Source of the DNA: Candidatus Iainarchaeum sp.
GTDB lineage: Archaea > Iainarchaeota > Iainarchaeia > Iainarchaeales > UBA10191
DNA length: 46,197 nucleotides
NCBI GenBank assembly: GCA_030649735.1
Contig: JAUSFL010000009.1
Coordinates: 1-46,197 of the forward strand
Direction of reading: 5' to 3'
In this document: piece after piece, positions 7,121-15,743 of the stretch
Position numbering within the stretch: the stretch's first letter is position 1
How the letters are laid out: every line of letters begins with the position of its first letter
Position numbers and translations under genes: made by a program
Notes under the pieces: generated by a model
Told to the model about the DNA's origin: nothing
The model's database searches: none
What the model saw: the letters and a program-made list of their open reading frames with translations, nothing else

Positions 7121-7136
7121 TTGAAACTAGTTTCAA
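7121..7136. promoter_or_regulatory. Perfect 16-bp palindrome, candidate ArsR operator
   Basis: TTGAAACTAGTTTCAA is fully self-complementary and lies 8 bases ahead of the TATA box (7145-7151) of the DUF2318 transcript. It shares the TTGA-N8-TCAA frame with the site in front of the arsR gene (9885-9900). Confidence 0.6.
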
Positions 7137-7144
7137 ACAATGGG

Positions 7145-7290
7145 TTATAAGCGGTTTCAGCCGCAAACAATGCAGTTGTTAGTCCCTCACTAACCCAAAG
7201 AAACTCCAAAGGGGCAGCCGGCCTTGATGGCCTGGCTGTTTTCCTTTCTAGCTAGCTGGGTTTGGGGGGGAATGATTGGAGGAATGTTTT
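7145..7290 (+). ncRNA. Promoter and structured 5' leader of the DUF2318 gene
   Basis: A TATA box, TTATAAG (7145-7151), predicts transcription from about 7172. That leaves a leader of roughly 119 bases, long for this mostly leaderless genome. The leader can form GTTAGT/ACTAAC (7178-7183, 7189-7194). It can also form a strong hairpin, CAGCCGGCC / GGCCTGGCTG (7215-7238), with loop TTGAT and a T-rich tail that looks terminator-like. A G-rich stretch precedes the GGAGG site. Attenuation, a riboswitch or a short separate RNA are all possible; I match it to no known class. Confidence 0.5.
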
Positions 7291-7791
7291 TTGAAAAAAG
7301 GAATAGCGATTGGTTTGGGAGTTTTTGGAGTTTTAATAATTGCATTTGCCGCCTTTGCATTGACGAATAATGCGGGCAATGCGGGCAACAGCCAGCCAAC
7401 AGGGCTTGCTGTCTTGAAAGAAAGCGGTCAGGTAATTGAGGGCGATTTTGTGAAAATACCTGTTTCAGAAATTTCGTCAAATGCAAAATGGTTTAGTTAT
7501 GATTCTCAAGGAGTGAAAATAAAGTATTTGGCAGTGAAAGGCTCTGATGGAAGCATCAGGACTGCTTTTGACGCGTGCGATGTCTGCTTTGGCGCCAAAA
7601 AAGGCTACAGGCAGGAAGGAAGCTTTCTAGTATGCAACAATTGCGGCAAAAAATTTGCGATTGATTCAATCGGGGTTGAAAACAAGACTCCCGGGGGCTG
7701 CTGGCCCGGATACTTGCCAAGCACGGTTTCTGGAAGCTATCTATTGATAAAAAAGACAGACATGGAGTCTGGAAAATACAGGTTTGCATAA
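7291..7791 (+). CDS. DUF2318 / FtrD-like extracytoplasmic metal-binding protein
   Basis: A 166-residue protein. TTG 7291 is chosen because GGAGG (7278-7282) sits 8 bases before it; the earlier in-frame TTG would contain that site. An N-terminal membrane anchor (about residues 4-24) precedes the DUF2318 (FtrD-like) signature: DACDVC with GAKKGYRQ, then CNNCG and GGCWPGY. In bacteria this family works with FtrABC-type iron/copper uptake at the outer face of the membrane. Here it is first in the ArsR-linked metal cluster and is followed 17 bases later by an HMA chaperone. A role in binding copper or iron outside the membrane is inferred. Confidence 0.85.
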   Translation: MKKGIAIGLGVFGVLIIAFAAFALTNNAGNAGNSQPTGLAVLKESGQVIEGDFVKIPVSEISSNAKWFSYDSQGVKIKYLAVKGSDGSIRTAFDACDVCFGAKKGYRQEGSFLVCNNCGKKFAIDSIGVENKTPGGCWPGYLPSTVSGSYLLIKKTDMESGKYRFA

Positions 7792-7808
7792 AAATGGAGT
7801 GATGTTTT

Positions 7809-8036
7809 GTGGAAAAAAACAAGGCAGTTGCCTTTTCAATTTCAGGAATGCATTGCAACAGCTGCTTAATGCTGATTAAAATGGGCTTGCAGGAGCTTGA
7901 AGGAGTAAAGGAAGTTTCAGGAAACTGGGAAAAAGGAAAAGTCCAGGTTGCCTTTGACGAAAGCAAGGCAAGCATCAAGGACATAATGAAAAAGATCGAG
8001 CAGGAAGGATACAAGGTTGTTGAATATGGAAAATGA
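7809..8036 (+). CDS. HMA-domain metallochaperone (CopZ-like)
   Basis: A 75-residue single heavy-metal-associated domain starting at GTG 7809. The metal loop is GMHCNSC, followed by the usual beta-alpha-beta pattern (VKEVSGNWEKGKVQVAFDES; GYKVVEYGK). Such proteins carry Cu(I) to P-type ATPases such as CopA, which is encoded 3 kb downstream. Its end overlaps the start of the next gene by 11 bases, so the two are translationally linked. The fold and metal motif are clear; copper rather than another soft metal is inferred from the context. Confidence 0.9.
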   Translation: MEKNKAVAFSISGMHCNSCLMLIKMGLQELEGVKEVSGNWEKGKVQVAFDESKASIKDIMKKIEQEGYKVVEYGK

Positions 8037-9864
8037 GATTAATGAAAATGAGGGTTTGGAAAATGAGAGAAATCAGTCAATGGAGGAAATAATAGATGTT
8101 CAAGGAATTGACTGCAAGGTCTGCGTTCAAATCATTGAAGAGAAAATCAGCTCCTTGAAAGGCGTTGAAAAGGCAAGTGCCAGCATGGTTGAAGGCAAGG
8201 TTTTTGTTGCCTTTGACCCGAAGCAAGTGAGCCTTGAAAAAATAAAGGCAGAAATCCGTAAGGCTGGATACAAGGCAGACTCAATGCCTGATTCTGAAGA
8301 AACTCTTGAAAGCACTGGCCAGGATTCTGAAGCCGCTGATTCAAAGACTGAAAGCATTTATGATTCCCGCTTTGAAAAAACAACGCTTGCCGTAAGCAAC
8401 ATGGTTTGCGAAAGCTGCGAGAAAATAATTGAAAAATCGCTGCACAAGCTTGACGGAATAAAAAAGGCGGAAGCGTCCTATTCGAAAGGCAATGTGAAAA
8501 TCGCTTACAATCCGGAAAAAATCTCGCTGGATGAAATAATCAGGAAAATAGGCGAGGCCGGCTATTCTGCATCAACTGGCGGAAAAGGCCAGGGAATCCA
8601 GAAAAAATACATTTTGATAAGTGTTGCGGCATTGATAATTCTCATTGGCGGCTACTTGGCTGCTTCAAGCACTTTAGGCAGCCTGAACATTTCAATCCCC
8701 ACACTAGACACCAACACAAGCATAATCCTCATTTTTGTTGTCGGATTATTGACTGGCTTTCACTGCATTGGAATGTGCGGAAGCTTTGTGTTAAGCTATA
8801 CTGCAAAAGCAAGGCGTGAAAACCCAAAATCATTGAATATTGCATTGCACGGCCAGTATGCTTTGGGAAAAATGCTTTCTTACACTGTGATTGGGGGAAT
8901 TTTTGGATTGATTGGCAGCATTTTTGTTTTCACTCCAGAATTAAGGGCAGTTATTGCGTTGCTTGCGGGAATTTTCCTCATAATTTTCGGGTTGAAACTG
9001 CTGAACATATTCCCAATATTGAGGAAATTCAGCCTGCCTCAAGGAATGTTTGACAAGTTGAAAGTCGGGCCTTTAAAGTCAAAAAACAACAGCCCTTTGG
9101 TTGTTGGCTTGCTTAATGGCTTGTTCATTGCTTGCGGCCCGTTGCAGGCAATGTATGTCTTGGCCGCATCAACAGGGAATTTAGTTAATGGCGCAATGTT
9201 GCTTTTTGCTTTTGGAATAGGCACTTTGATTCCAATGATGGGCTTCGGGGTTTTTGCGTCTTTCATAAGCCACGGGCTGCAAAATAAGATTGTCAGGATT
9301 TCGGCGGTAATAGTTATTGTAATGGGCCTATTGATGATAAACAACGGCCTGGCATTGACTGGAAATGCAGTCAATGCATCAACGATTGGCGGGATTTTTT
9401 CAAGCCAGCAGCCGCAAATAACTGACGGCAATGGCCCGGGCGGTCCAGTTAATTCGCCTTATCAAATAATCAACATGGATGTGACTGGCGCTGGCTGGGT
9501 TCCAAACAGCTTTGTATTGAAGAGGGGCGTTCCAGTAAAGTGGATAATCAATGGAAAGGAATTGAATGGCTGCAATAGTGGAATTAGAGTTCCGGCATAT
9601 AATTTGAGTTTCAGCATAAAGCAGGGCCTTCAGACAATAGAATTTACTCCAGACAAGACTGGCGTGATTCAATGGAGCTGCTGGATGGGGATGATTCAAG
9701 GGACTTTTGTGGTTCGAGACGATGTTGGCGTTGACTCGGCTGGAAAAATAACCCTTGACTCTAAAGTCCAGCTGGCTGCCGCGGCCCAGGTTGCGGCAAC
9801 CCCAAAGCCCGCGGGCGGATGCGGCTGCGGCGGCGGAGGAAGCGCGGGAAGTTGCGGCGGATAA
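8026..9864 (+). CDS. HMA-HMA-SafE/DsbD-like membrane-cupredoxin fusion protein
   Basis: A 612-residue protein from ATG 8026. Domains in order: an acidic N-terminus; a first HMA with a shortened motif IDCKVC (Cys30, 33); a second HMA with MVCESC (Cys128, 131); about six membrane helices of the SafE/DsbD_2 type with GFHCIGMCG near residue 243; an extracytoplasmic cupredoxin-like domain (about 478-566) with WSCWMGM; and a Gly/Cys tail (GGCGCGGGGSAGSCGG). HMA plus SafE-like proteins are known in copper resistance loci. The layout suggests moving copper or electrons across the membrane to an outer copper site. ArsR follows 41 bases later. Confidence 0.85.
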   Translation: MENEINENEGLENERNQSMEEIIDVQGIDCKVCVQIIEEKISSLKGVEKASASMVEGKVFVAFDPKQVSLEKIKAEIRKAGYKADSMPDSEETLESTGQDSEAADSKTESIYDSRFEKTTLAVSNMVCESCEKIIEKSLHKLDGIKKAEASYSKGNVKIAYNPEKISLDEIIRKIGEAGYSASTGGKGQGIQKKYILISVAALIILIGGYLAASSTLGSLNISIPTLDTNTSIILIFVVGLLTGFHCIGMCGSFVLSYTAKARRENPKSLNIALHGQYALGKMLSYTVIGGIFGLIGSIFVFTPELRAVIALLAGIFLIIFGLKLLNIFPILRKFSLPQGMFDKLKVGPLKSKNNSPLVVGLLNGLFIACGPLQAMYVLAASTGNLVNGAMLLFAFGIGTLIPMMGFGVFASFISHGLQNKIVRISAVIVIVMGLLMINNGLALTGNAVNASTIGGIFSSQQPQITDGNGPGGPVNSPYQIINMDVTGAGWVPNSFVLKRGVPVKWIINGKELNGCNSGIRVPAYNLSFSIKQGLQTIEFTPDKTGVIQWSCWMGMIQGTFVVRDDVGVDSAGKITLDSKVQLAAAAQVAATPKPAGGCGCGGGGSAGSCGG

Positions 9865-9869
9865 AAACG

Positions 9870-9901
9870 CATATATTTAAAAGGTTGAGCAAGTATTCAA
9901 C
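9870..9901 (+). promoter_or_regulatory. TATA box and candidate ArsR operator of the arsR gene
   Basis: The TATA box CATATATTTAA (9870-9880) is followed by TTGAGCAAGTATTCAA (9885-9900), an imperfect palindrome with TTGA and TCAA ends, extended to GTTGA-N8-TCAAC at 9884-9901. It covers the expected transcription start of the leaderless arsR gene, an ideal place for repression. Confidence 0.6.
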
Positions 9902-9905
9902 TATT

Positions 9906-10247
9906 ATGAAAAGGCAGAATCCTGAAATTGACGGGAAAGTCCTGAGATTTTTCTCGGCAATTGCTGACAAGACAAGGCTCAAGATTCTTTTGGCATTAAT
10001 GGACGGCCCAAAAACAGTGAATGAAGTTTACGAGAGCGTTGGAAGGGAAAAAATGACTCTTTCAGCAGTTTCGCACCAACTAAAATACCTTGAGCAGACA
10101 GGCGTTGTTGTTTTTGAAAAAAGCGGCAGGGAAAAGACTTTCAGGCCTTCAAGCGATTTTTGCTGGTGCATCCTGCAGGACGCCTACGGTCATTTCGGCA
10201 AGAAAAAATGCGCATGCACTGCCTGCAAGAAAATAAAGCACGCGTAA
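9906..10247 (+). CDS. ArsR-family metal-responsive repressor
   Basis: A 113-residue protein from ATG 9906, chosen because the promoter and operator lie just ahead and the in-frame extension overlaps the previous gene. The ArsR winged helix is visible: FFSAIADKTRLKILLALMDG, then MTLSAVSHQLKYLEQTGVV and the wing FEKSGREKTF. Five cysteines cluster in the C-terminal helix (Cys86, 88, 102, 104, 107), a thiol-rich site suited to soft metals. It probably represses its own gene and the metal genes on both sides, releasing DNA on metal binding. The sensed metal (copper, silver or other) is inferred from the neighbours. Confidence 0.88.
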   Translation: MKRQNPEIDGKVLRFFSAIADKTRLKILLALMDGPKTVNEVYESVGREKMTLSAVSHQLKYLEQTGVVVFEKSGREKTFRPSSDFCWCILQDAYGHFGKKKCACTACKKIKHA

Positions 10248-10271
10248 AAAAAGGTGGTTTGAATAAAAGAA

Positions 10272-11069
10272 TTGATTTTTAAAGAAAAATTCCCATTGGC
10301 TGTAACTCTGGCTTTTTTGATTATCGCCAGCATTGCATATTTTGGGGTTGAAGGCATTGGAAACTCAATTAGTGGAATGGCCAGTGCAAAAAACGCCCCG
10401 AATTCAATCTATCAGGACATTCAAATCAAGCTTGCATTCAATGAAAAAGGCGAGGCAAAAGCCTTTGCGCTCGCAAAAAACAACGCGCTGGCAAATTATG
10501 CTGTTTTGGAAGGAAACCCGATTCCTGAGAAAAACTCAATGGTTTTGGGCGAAACAGAGGCCGAAATAATGAAGGCCGAAAAGCTGTTCTCAAAGCAAGG
10601 CGACAAAATTAACGGGTTTTTTGGAATAAGCACTTCAATTGAAGGAGTGTTAATGAAAACAAATTCGCCGATTGACTTTTTCCATTTTTTAAGCCAGGCG
10701 CAATTTGAAGGAATTGAAGGCGAAAGCGGAAGATTATTCCTGGCTGGCGAAAGCCCAAAGAATATCTATTACAAAAACTACATTTTTGAAGACTTGCCCG
10801 GCAACCTAAAGCTTGCCGAAGGAAAACTGAATGACTATGGAGAGCACCAAATTGTCGGAAAAACATATTATCCCGTAATTCTTGGCGCTGACGAAGCGAA
10901 AGCAATGCTTGCCGAAAAAAAATTCGCAAGCCTCGGGGACACTTTTGATGAATCAGGAAAGCGCTTCATTATAATTGGAATTCTTAAAAGAGACAATTCA
11001 ATATTTGACATTGCCAGAATTGTCCCATTAAGCAAGGCCCAGCTGGCAAAAATCGGAAAAATGGGGTGA
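10272..11069 (+). CDS. Secreted or membrane-anchored unknown protein in the copper cluster
   Basis: A 265-residue protein. The start is uncertain: TTG 10272 lies 14 bases after GGTGG, and the in-frame ATA 10263 is better spaced but unconventional. Residues 9-27 are a membrane anchor or signal. The rest is an outer domain whose C-terminal part (PVILGADEAKAM; GDTFDESGKRF; IIIGILKRDNS) resembles the end of MacB-type permease extracytoplasmic domains. Short segments also resemble the protein at 14928-15662. No metal-binding cysteines are present. It lies 5 bases before copA and is surely co-transcribed with it. The function is unknown. Confidence 0.65.
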   Translation: MIFKEKFPLAVTLAFLIIASIAYFGVEGIGNSISGMASAKNAPNSIYQDIQIKLAFNEKGEAKAFALAKNNALANYAVLEGNPIPEKNSMVLGETEAEIMKAEKLFSKQGDKINGFFGISTSIEGVLMKTNSPIDFFHFLSQAQFEGIEGESGRLFLAGESPKNIYYKNYIFEDLPGNLKLAEGKLNDYGEHQIVGKTYYPVILGADEAKAMLAEKKFASLGDTFDESGKRFIIIGILKRDNSIFDIARIVPLSKAQLAKIGKMG

Positions 11070-11074
11070 ATTAA

Positions 11075-13267
11075 GTGAAAAAAGTGACATTGCAAATTTC
11101 AGGAATGCATTGCGCAAGCTGCGCTCTAATAATCAACAAGTCTCTCGCCAAAGTCCAAGGAGTCAAGGACGCGAACGTGAATTTTTCCACTTCAAAAGCA
11201 ACTATAGAGTTTGATGAATCAAGCGTGAAAGAAGACGACCTTGTTTCCGCAATAAAAAAGGCAGGCTATGGGGCTTCGCTGACTACTGGAATGGATGCTG
11301 AAAAGCAAGCGGCTCTTCAAAAGCAGGAAATCGACAAAATCAAGAACACTTTTTTCTTAAGCCTGACTTTTGCGCTTCCTGCATTCATTATTGGAATGGT
11401 TCTGATGCCTTTAGGCATTGAAATACCTTATTTTGGGTTTGTTTTGTTCTTGCTTGCAACTCCAGTGCAATTCATTGTAGGAAAGCAATTCTATCAAGGC
11501 GCCTATGCTGCCTTAAGGAACAAGTCAGCAAGCATGGACACATTGATTGCGATTGGAACAACAGCCGCTTATGCACTCAGCGTTTATAACATTCTTTTCA
11601 ATCCTGAAGCCGGCCAGTATTTTGAAGTTTCAGCAATACTTATCACTTTAGTGATTCTGGGAAAATGGCTTGAGGCAATAGCCAAGGGAAAAACAAGCGA
11701 GGCAATAAAAAAATTAATGAATCTCGCTCCAAAAACCGCGACAGTAATCAGGAACAAGAAAGAGCTTGTCGTGCCTGTAGACAGCATTGTCTTGGGGGAC
11801 TTGATTATTGTAAAGCCGGGCGAGAGAATTCCAGTAGACGGCAAAGTCGTTGAAGGAAACTCTTCAATTGATGAAAGCATGATTACTGGAGAAAGCATTC
11901 CTGTTGAGAAAAAGTCCGGCGACACAGTCACTGGCGGAACAATAAACAAGAACGGAACATTGACTTTCAAAGCCACAAAAATCGGCGAAAACACAACCCT
12001 TGCGCACATAATCAAATTGATTGATGAAGCCCAAGGCCGTAAGGCCCCGATTCAAAGGTATGCCGACAAAATTTCAGCATACTTTGTGCCTGCAGTGATT
12101 CTAATTGCAATTGCCACTTTTTTGGCCTGGTATTTTATTTTCAGCATGGGCTTGGCTTTTTCGCTGCTTTTGAGCGTTGCAGTACTGGTCATTGCATGCC
12201 CTTGCGCCCTAGGACTTGCCACGCCAACTTCAATAATGGTTGGGACTGGAGTTGGCGCAAAATACGGGATTTTAATCAAGGGCGGCGATGCCTTGGAAAC
12301 CGCGCACAAATTAAAGTACGTGATTTTTGACAAGACAGGCACAATAACAAAGGGAGTCCCAGAAGTGACTGACATAATTCCAGCAGACAGCAAAACAAGC
12401 GAGCGAAAGCTTTTGGAAATTGCGGCAAGCATTGAAAAGGCCTCAGAGCATCCATTGGCTGACGCTATTGTCGCAAAAGCGAATGATTTGAAAATCAAGC
12501 TTGTGGCCACGAAAAAATTCACTGCAATTCCAGGCCACGGAATTCAAGCAGAGCTTTCTGGAAAAAAATACTTCTTTGGAAACAGCAAACTAATGGCAAA
12601 AAACAAGATTGGCATTGAACGATTCAAAGATTCAATTGCACGGCTTGAAAGTCAAGGAAAGACAGTAATGCTTTTGGCAGACTTAAAAAAACTCATTGGG
12701 TTGGTTGCCGCTGCTGACGCAATAAAAGACACTTCCAAAGAAGCTGTTTTTGCGCTGCAAAAACTCGGCATTGAAGTCTTCATGATTACTGGAGACAATG
12801 AAAGGACTGCAAAGGCAATTGCATCGCAGGCCGGCATTACTAATGTTTTTGCAGAAGTCTTGCCTGAAGACAAGGCAAATTACGTGAAGCAATTGCAGGC
12901 CAAGGGAAAAGTCGCAATGGTTGGCGATGGAATCAATGACGCTCCAGCCCTTGCGCTTGCTGACATTGGAATTGCAATGGGCTCTGGAACTGACGTTGCC
13001 ATGGAAACAGGAAATATTGTGCTAATGCAAAACCACTTGACTGACGTGCCTAAAGCAATCAAATTAAGCAGGAAAACCATTGCTAAAATAAAGCAAAACA
13101 TGTTTTGGGCATTGATTTACAACGTGATTGGCATTCCAATAGCTGCCGGGCTGCTTTATTCCACTTATGGAATCACTTTGTCCCCAATAATTGCGGGCGG
13201 CGCAATGGCATTAAGCAGTGTTTCAGTAGTGGGCAATTCCTTGCTTTTGAAAAGAGTCAAGCTGTAA
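11075..13267 (+). CDS. copA: Copper-translocating P1B-type ATPase
   Basis: A 730-residue protein starting at GTG 11075 behind GGGTGA. One N-terminal HMA domain (GMHCASC, residues 10-16) is followed by the P1B membrane core with the intramembrane copper motif CPC ([12 protein letters not shown], about residue 376). Phosphorylation motif DKTGT is near 418; SEHPLA (the HP of P1B ATPases) and GDGINDAPA near 616 follow. The C-terminal membrane pair has YN and MALSS-V-S-V motifs typical of Cu(I) exporters. It pumps Cu(I) out of the cytoplasm. It is the last gene of the cluster headed by arsR. Confidence 0.95.
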   Translation: MKKVTLQISGMHCASCALIINKSLAKVQGVKDANVNFSTSKATIEFDESSVKEDDLVSAIKKAGYGASLTTGMDAEKQAALQKQEIDKIKNTFFLSLTFALPAFIIGMVLMPLGIEIPYFGFVLFLLATPVQFIVGKQFYQGAYAALRNKSASMDTLIAIGTTAAYALSVYNILFNPEAGQYFEVSAILITLVILGKWLEAIAKGKTSEAIKKLMNLAPKTATVIRNKKELVVPVDSIVLGDLIIVKPGERIPVDGKVVEGNSSIDESMITGESIPVEKKSGDTVTGGTINKNGTLTFKATKIGENTTLAHIIKLIDEAQGRKAPIQRYADKISAYFVPAVILIAIATFLAWYFIFSMGLAFSLLLSVAVLVIACPCALGLATPTSIMVGTGVGAKYGILIKGGDALETAHKLKYVIFDKTGTITKGVPEVTDIIPADSKTSERKLLEIAASIEKASEHPLADAIVAKANDLKIKLVATKKFTAIPGHGIQAELSGKKYFFGNSKLMAKNKIGIERFKDSIARLESQGKTVMLLADLKKLIGLVAAADAIKDTSKEAVFALQKLGIEVFMITGDNERTAKAIASQAGITNVFAEVLPEDKANYVKQLQAKGKVAMVGDGINDAPALALADIGIAMGSGTDVAMETGNIVLMQNHLTDVPKAIKLSRKTIAKIKQNMFWALIYNVIGIPIAAGLLYSTYGITLSPIIAGGAMALSSVSVVGNSLLLKRVKL

Positions 13268-13285
13268 GCAAATCAGCAGCTTGCG

Positions 13286-13777
13286 TTAAACTCTTACTGG
13301 AATTGGCTGCTTGTGCTTTATTTTTTTGATGATAGTGCTTGTTGAAATCCCGTCTTGCGCGCGGGGATTGAACACTATTTCCATTATTGGCATTGCTTTT
13401 TGCAATTCCTTGATTTCCTTATCGCTTGTTGACTCACGGGAAAGCATTATCACGTCAGGCCTTAAGGCCTTGACAAGCTTTAAATCGCGGTGCTTGCTGT
13501 CATTGGAAAAAACCAAGTCTACTGCCCTGAAGTTTTTCACGATTTCAATCCTGTGCATTGTTGGAGTGACTGGAGTTTTTTGGTGCTTGAAAATTTTGGC
13601 AGACCTGTTGCTTCCAACATGCACTACAAGCAAGTCTCCTTGCTTTTTGCAAAAATTCAAGTATTTTACATGCCCTGCGTGAAAAAGGTCGAAGATTCCT
13701 CCGGCTAGGACAATCCTGGCCAAAGGATGGTTTTGCCTGAATTTTTTTAATTCCTTCAGAGTGAACACTGCGTTCAT
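13286..13777 (-). CDS. Cytidylyltransferase-like nucleotidyltransferase (RibL/TagD type)
   Basis: A 163-residue protein with the nucleotidyltransferase signature GGIFDLFHAGHVKYL (HxGH is HAGH, about residues 33-36) and a C-terminal ISTSTII motif. This pattern is shared by archaeal FAD synthase RibL, glycerol-3-phosphate cytidylyltransferase and the C-terminal half of HldE. It transfers a nucleotide onto a small phosphorylated substrate in the cytoplasm. The size fits RibL. It converges with copA, ending 18 bases from its stop. The substrate cannot be decided from the sequence. Confidence 0.82.
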   Translation of the reverse strand: MNAVFTLKELKKFRQNHPLARIVLAGGIFDLFHAGHVKYLNFCKKQGDLLVVHVGSNRSAKIFKHQKTPVTPTMHRIEIVKNFRAVDLVFSNDSKHRDLKLVKALRPDVIMLSRESTSDKEIKELQKAMPIMEIVFNPRAQDGISTSTIIKKIKHKQPIPVRV

Positions 13778-13856
13778 AAAGATTCCTAAGGTTGGGGGGT
13801 TATTAATTGTTTCTTGCTATTGGAAATTCTTTTAGGTTGTTGGTTTCTTGGTAAAA

Positions 13857-13871
13857 CTATACTAAGTATAG
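13857..13871. promoter_or_regulatory. Short perfect palindrome in the intergenic region
   Basis: CTATACT-A-AGTATAG lies in the 156-base gap between two minus-strand genes. It is upstream of the cytidylyltransferase gene and could be an operator or a small hairpin. A second palindrome, AAACTTAAGTTT (13923-13934), touches the stop of the next gene. Confidence 0.35.
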
Positions 13872-13933
13872 CGAGCTTTGATTTAAAAATAAATAGCTTT
13901 TTTCAAGCAATTGCCTTAGGGCAAACTTAAGTT

Positions 13934-14920
13934 TTACTTCCTGAAAAACTTGTACAAGTTTGCAATAAGCACGTTTGTAGGGCCAAGCGTTGTCTTGCTT
14001 GTTTCATAATCAAAGCTTGTTCCCAAAAACATTTCCGGCGGCTGAGCGTAATAAGCGACTTTCTCGCCAACTCCAGAAGTGACTATTACCGGAAAATACC
14101 TTCCAAAATCAGCGCCTTCCTTGCTTTTCAAGACAGTCCCATAATCCAAAGTCAAGACTCTCTTCGAGCCAATGCTTTCAGGCTCTTTAACCAATGCAAA
14201 ATCCAAAGGCAATAGATTGCTCGCGCCAACATACAATAATTGGTTTGCCGCAAGCCCGTAAATCAACTGGTGGTTTCCAGTGCTTTCAGCAAGCAAGTTT
14301 CCCACTGGAACAGAATTGGTTCCGCAAGAACTGGTTTCGCAAAAATTTCCCAAATAAGCGACTGAAATTATGGTGTCAAACCTTACAGTGCTTTTCCCAA
14401 GCCTTCTCGCCCAAGGGCTTAATGAAGTGTGCTTTGCATTAACGTCCAAGTCATCCTCAAACAATTGCTCGTCTCCAGCCGCCATTTTAGTTCCCGCGTC
14501 TCCAGTCCAAACAAGCTTTCCGCCAGCGTCAACAAAGTCAATGAAGTACTGCAGTTGCTGAGTGCTCATTGTTCTGGCTTTTTCAACAATAACCAGGTCG
14601 TAATTCTGCAAGTTTCCGGCGCCAATTCTGGAAATGTGCGTTGTGTCTGCAATGACTCCGACAATTTTCGGGTCCCTCAATCGCTTTTGCAATTCTAGGG
14701 GGTTTCCAATTCCGTCATCGCCGTAAACAATCAATACTTCGCGCTTTCCAGTCAATGACAAATACAATGGATCGTAAACTTGGCACCAGCCGGGAATTTG
14801 ATTGCATCTCACAAAGCCCATCCAAGTAACTATTCCAAGAAGCATTACGACGAGGCCTACAAACATTATGATGTGCCATGCATCGCCCATGACCATTTTT
14901 GTTTTCTCATAGTCTGGCAT
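13934..14920 (-). CDS. Membrane-anchored amidotransferase-fold protein (paralogue of 3291-4163)
   Basis: A 328-residue protein. One membrane helix (about residues 15-36) follows a short cytoplasmic tail. The outer alpha/beta domain begins REVLIVYGDDG and includes LQNYDLVIVEKARTMS and FVDAGGKLVWTGDAG. It matches the plan of the 3291-4163 protein (Y-D-x-V-x-x-x-x, then GGKL-x-x-x-x-D). No catalytic Cys triad is evident. A C-terminal region of about 150 residues contains CETSSCG and beta strands. It lies 7 bases after a co-oriented membrane-protein gene, so the two form an operon. It may be an envelope ligand-binding or scaffold protein; the function is unknown. Confidence 0.65.
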   Translation of the reverse strand: MPDYEKTKMVMGDAWHIIMFVGLVVMLLGIVTWMGFVRCNQIPGWCQVYDPLYLSLTGKREVLIVYGDDGIGNPLELQKRLRDPKIVGVIADTTHISRIGAGNLQNYDLVIVEKARTMSTQQLQYFIDFVDAGGKLVWTGDAGTKMAAGDEQLFEDDLDVNAKHTSLSPWARRLGKSTVRFDTIISVAYLGNFCETSSCGTNSVPVGNLLAESTGNHQLIYGLAANQLLYVGASNLLPLDFALVKEPESIGSKRVLTLDYGTVLKSKEGADFGRYFPVIVTSGVGEKVAYYAQPPEMFLGTSFDYETSKTTLGPTNVLIANLYKFFRK

Positions 14921-14927
14921 TAGAATT

Positions 14928-15662
14928 TCACTTTTCCCCTATTATGAGCATTTCTTCAGCGCTTCCTTCAAGCACTGTCTTGCCTTTTTGGAATTGAATG
15001 CTTCCCTTAAAGTTCTTCAAGACTGCCTTTGAGTCTTTTGCAAGAGTGATTGTCGTTTTTCCATTAGGCGTGCTTATTTCAATGCTGCCTTGCAATACTG
15101 CCTGGATTGTTTCACTGCTGGCGTCATTGATTGCCAAAGATTCTGCACTGATTGTCGCAGGCTGGCTTTTTTCAAAACTGCTTGAATTGCAGGAATTCTC
15201 GATTCCTGAAACATTCCCAACCGCAATTATTCCTTCAAGGCTTGAATTAATGCTTCCAGTAAATCCCAAAATTTTTGAACTCCCGCTCAATTTGACTGTT
15301 TGGCCAGGAATTTCAATGCTTGCAGTCCCTTCAGAAACTATTTCAGAATTCCTGTCAGAAACAAAATTCAGGTCTTTTGCGCTGAATTCTGCCTTTAATT
15401 GAATATTCTTGAATTGCGAAACATTAGAGTTTTCATCCTGCGCGCTTGCCGCAAAGTCTTCAGTGCCTGGCTCGCTTCCTGCCAAAAGCCCGAAAAACCC
15501 GGTTGCAGAACTTGTTTTTGAAGGCAATTTTGAGAACGCGTTCTGGCTAGTGCCCATGATGAATGCCGCAGTCGCTATTGACGCAATGACAAGCAAGGCA
15601 ATGATTATTCCCTTCTTGCTTCCGCCTTTGCCTTTGCTGCCAACTTCATCGTAATCTGCCAT
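14928..15662 (-). CDS. Membrane-anchored beta-rich unknown protein
   Basis: A 244-residue protein. The first 17 residues are Gly/Lys-rich and cytoplasmic, and residues 18-37 form a membrane anchor (GIIIALLVIASIATAAFIMG). The outer part is Ser/Asn-rich and beta-stranded, with repeating short strands (ASIEIPGQTVKLSGSS; SIEISTPNGKTTITLAKDS; GSIQFQKGKTVLEGSAE) like a small beta-roll. No enzyme motif is visible. It is the first gene of a pair with the amidotransferase-fold gene downstream, and is divergent from the Sec61-beta gene. Possibly a component of the cell envelope. Confidence 0.62.
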   Translation of the reverse strand: MADYDEVGSKGKGGSKKGIIIALLVIASIATAAFIMGTSQNAFSKLPSKTSSATGFFGLLAGSEPGTEDFAASAQDENSNVSQFKNIQLKAEFSAKDLNFVSDRNSEIVSEGTASIEIPGQTVKLSGSSKILGFTGSINSSLEGIIAVGNVSGIENSCNSSSFEKSQPATISAESLAINDASSETIQAVLQGSIEISTPNGKTTITLAKDSKAVLKNFKGSIQFQKGKTVLEGSAEEMLIIGEK

Positions 15663-15743
15663 ATGGTTTAAAACCTTTTTTTGCGCTATATTTTAAAGGA
15701 TTAACAAATATAAATGATTTTGCAATAAAAAGGAGTTGTTTTT

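Noticed and set aside
13857-13934. Palindromes considered a terminator for the 13934 gene
   Set aside because: The stems are short and lack a clear T-tract on the correct strand, so they are only listed as possible sites.
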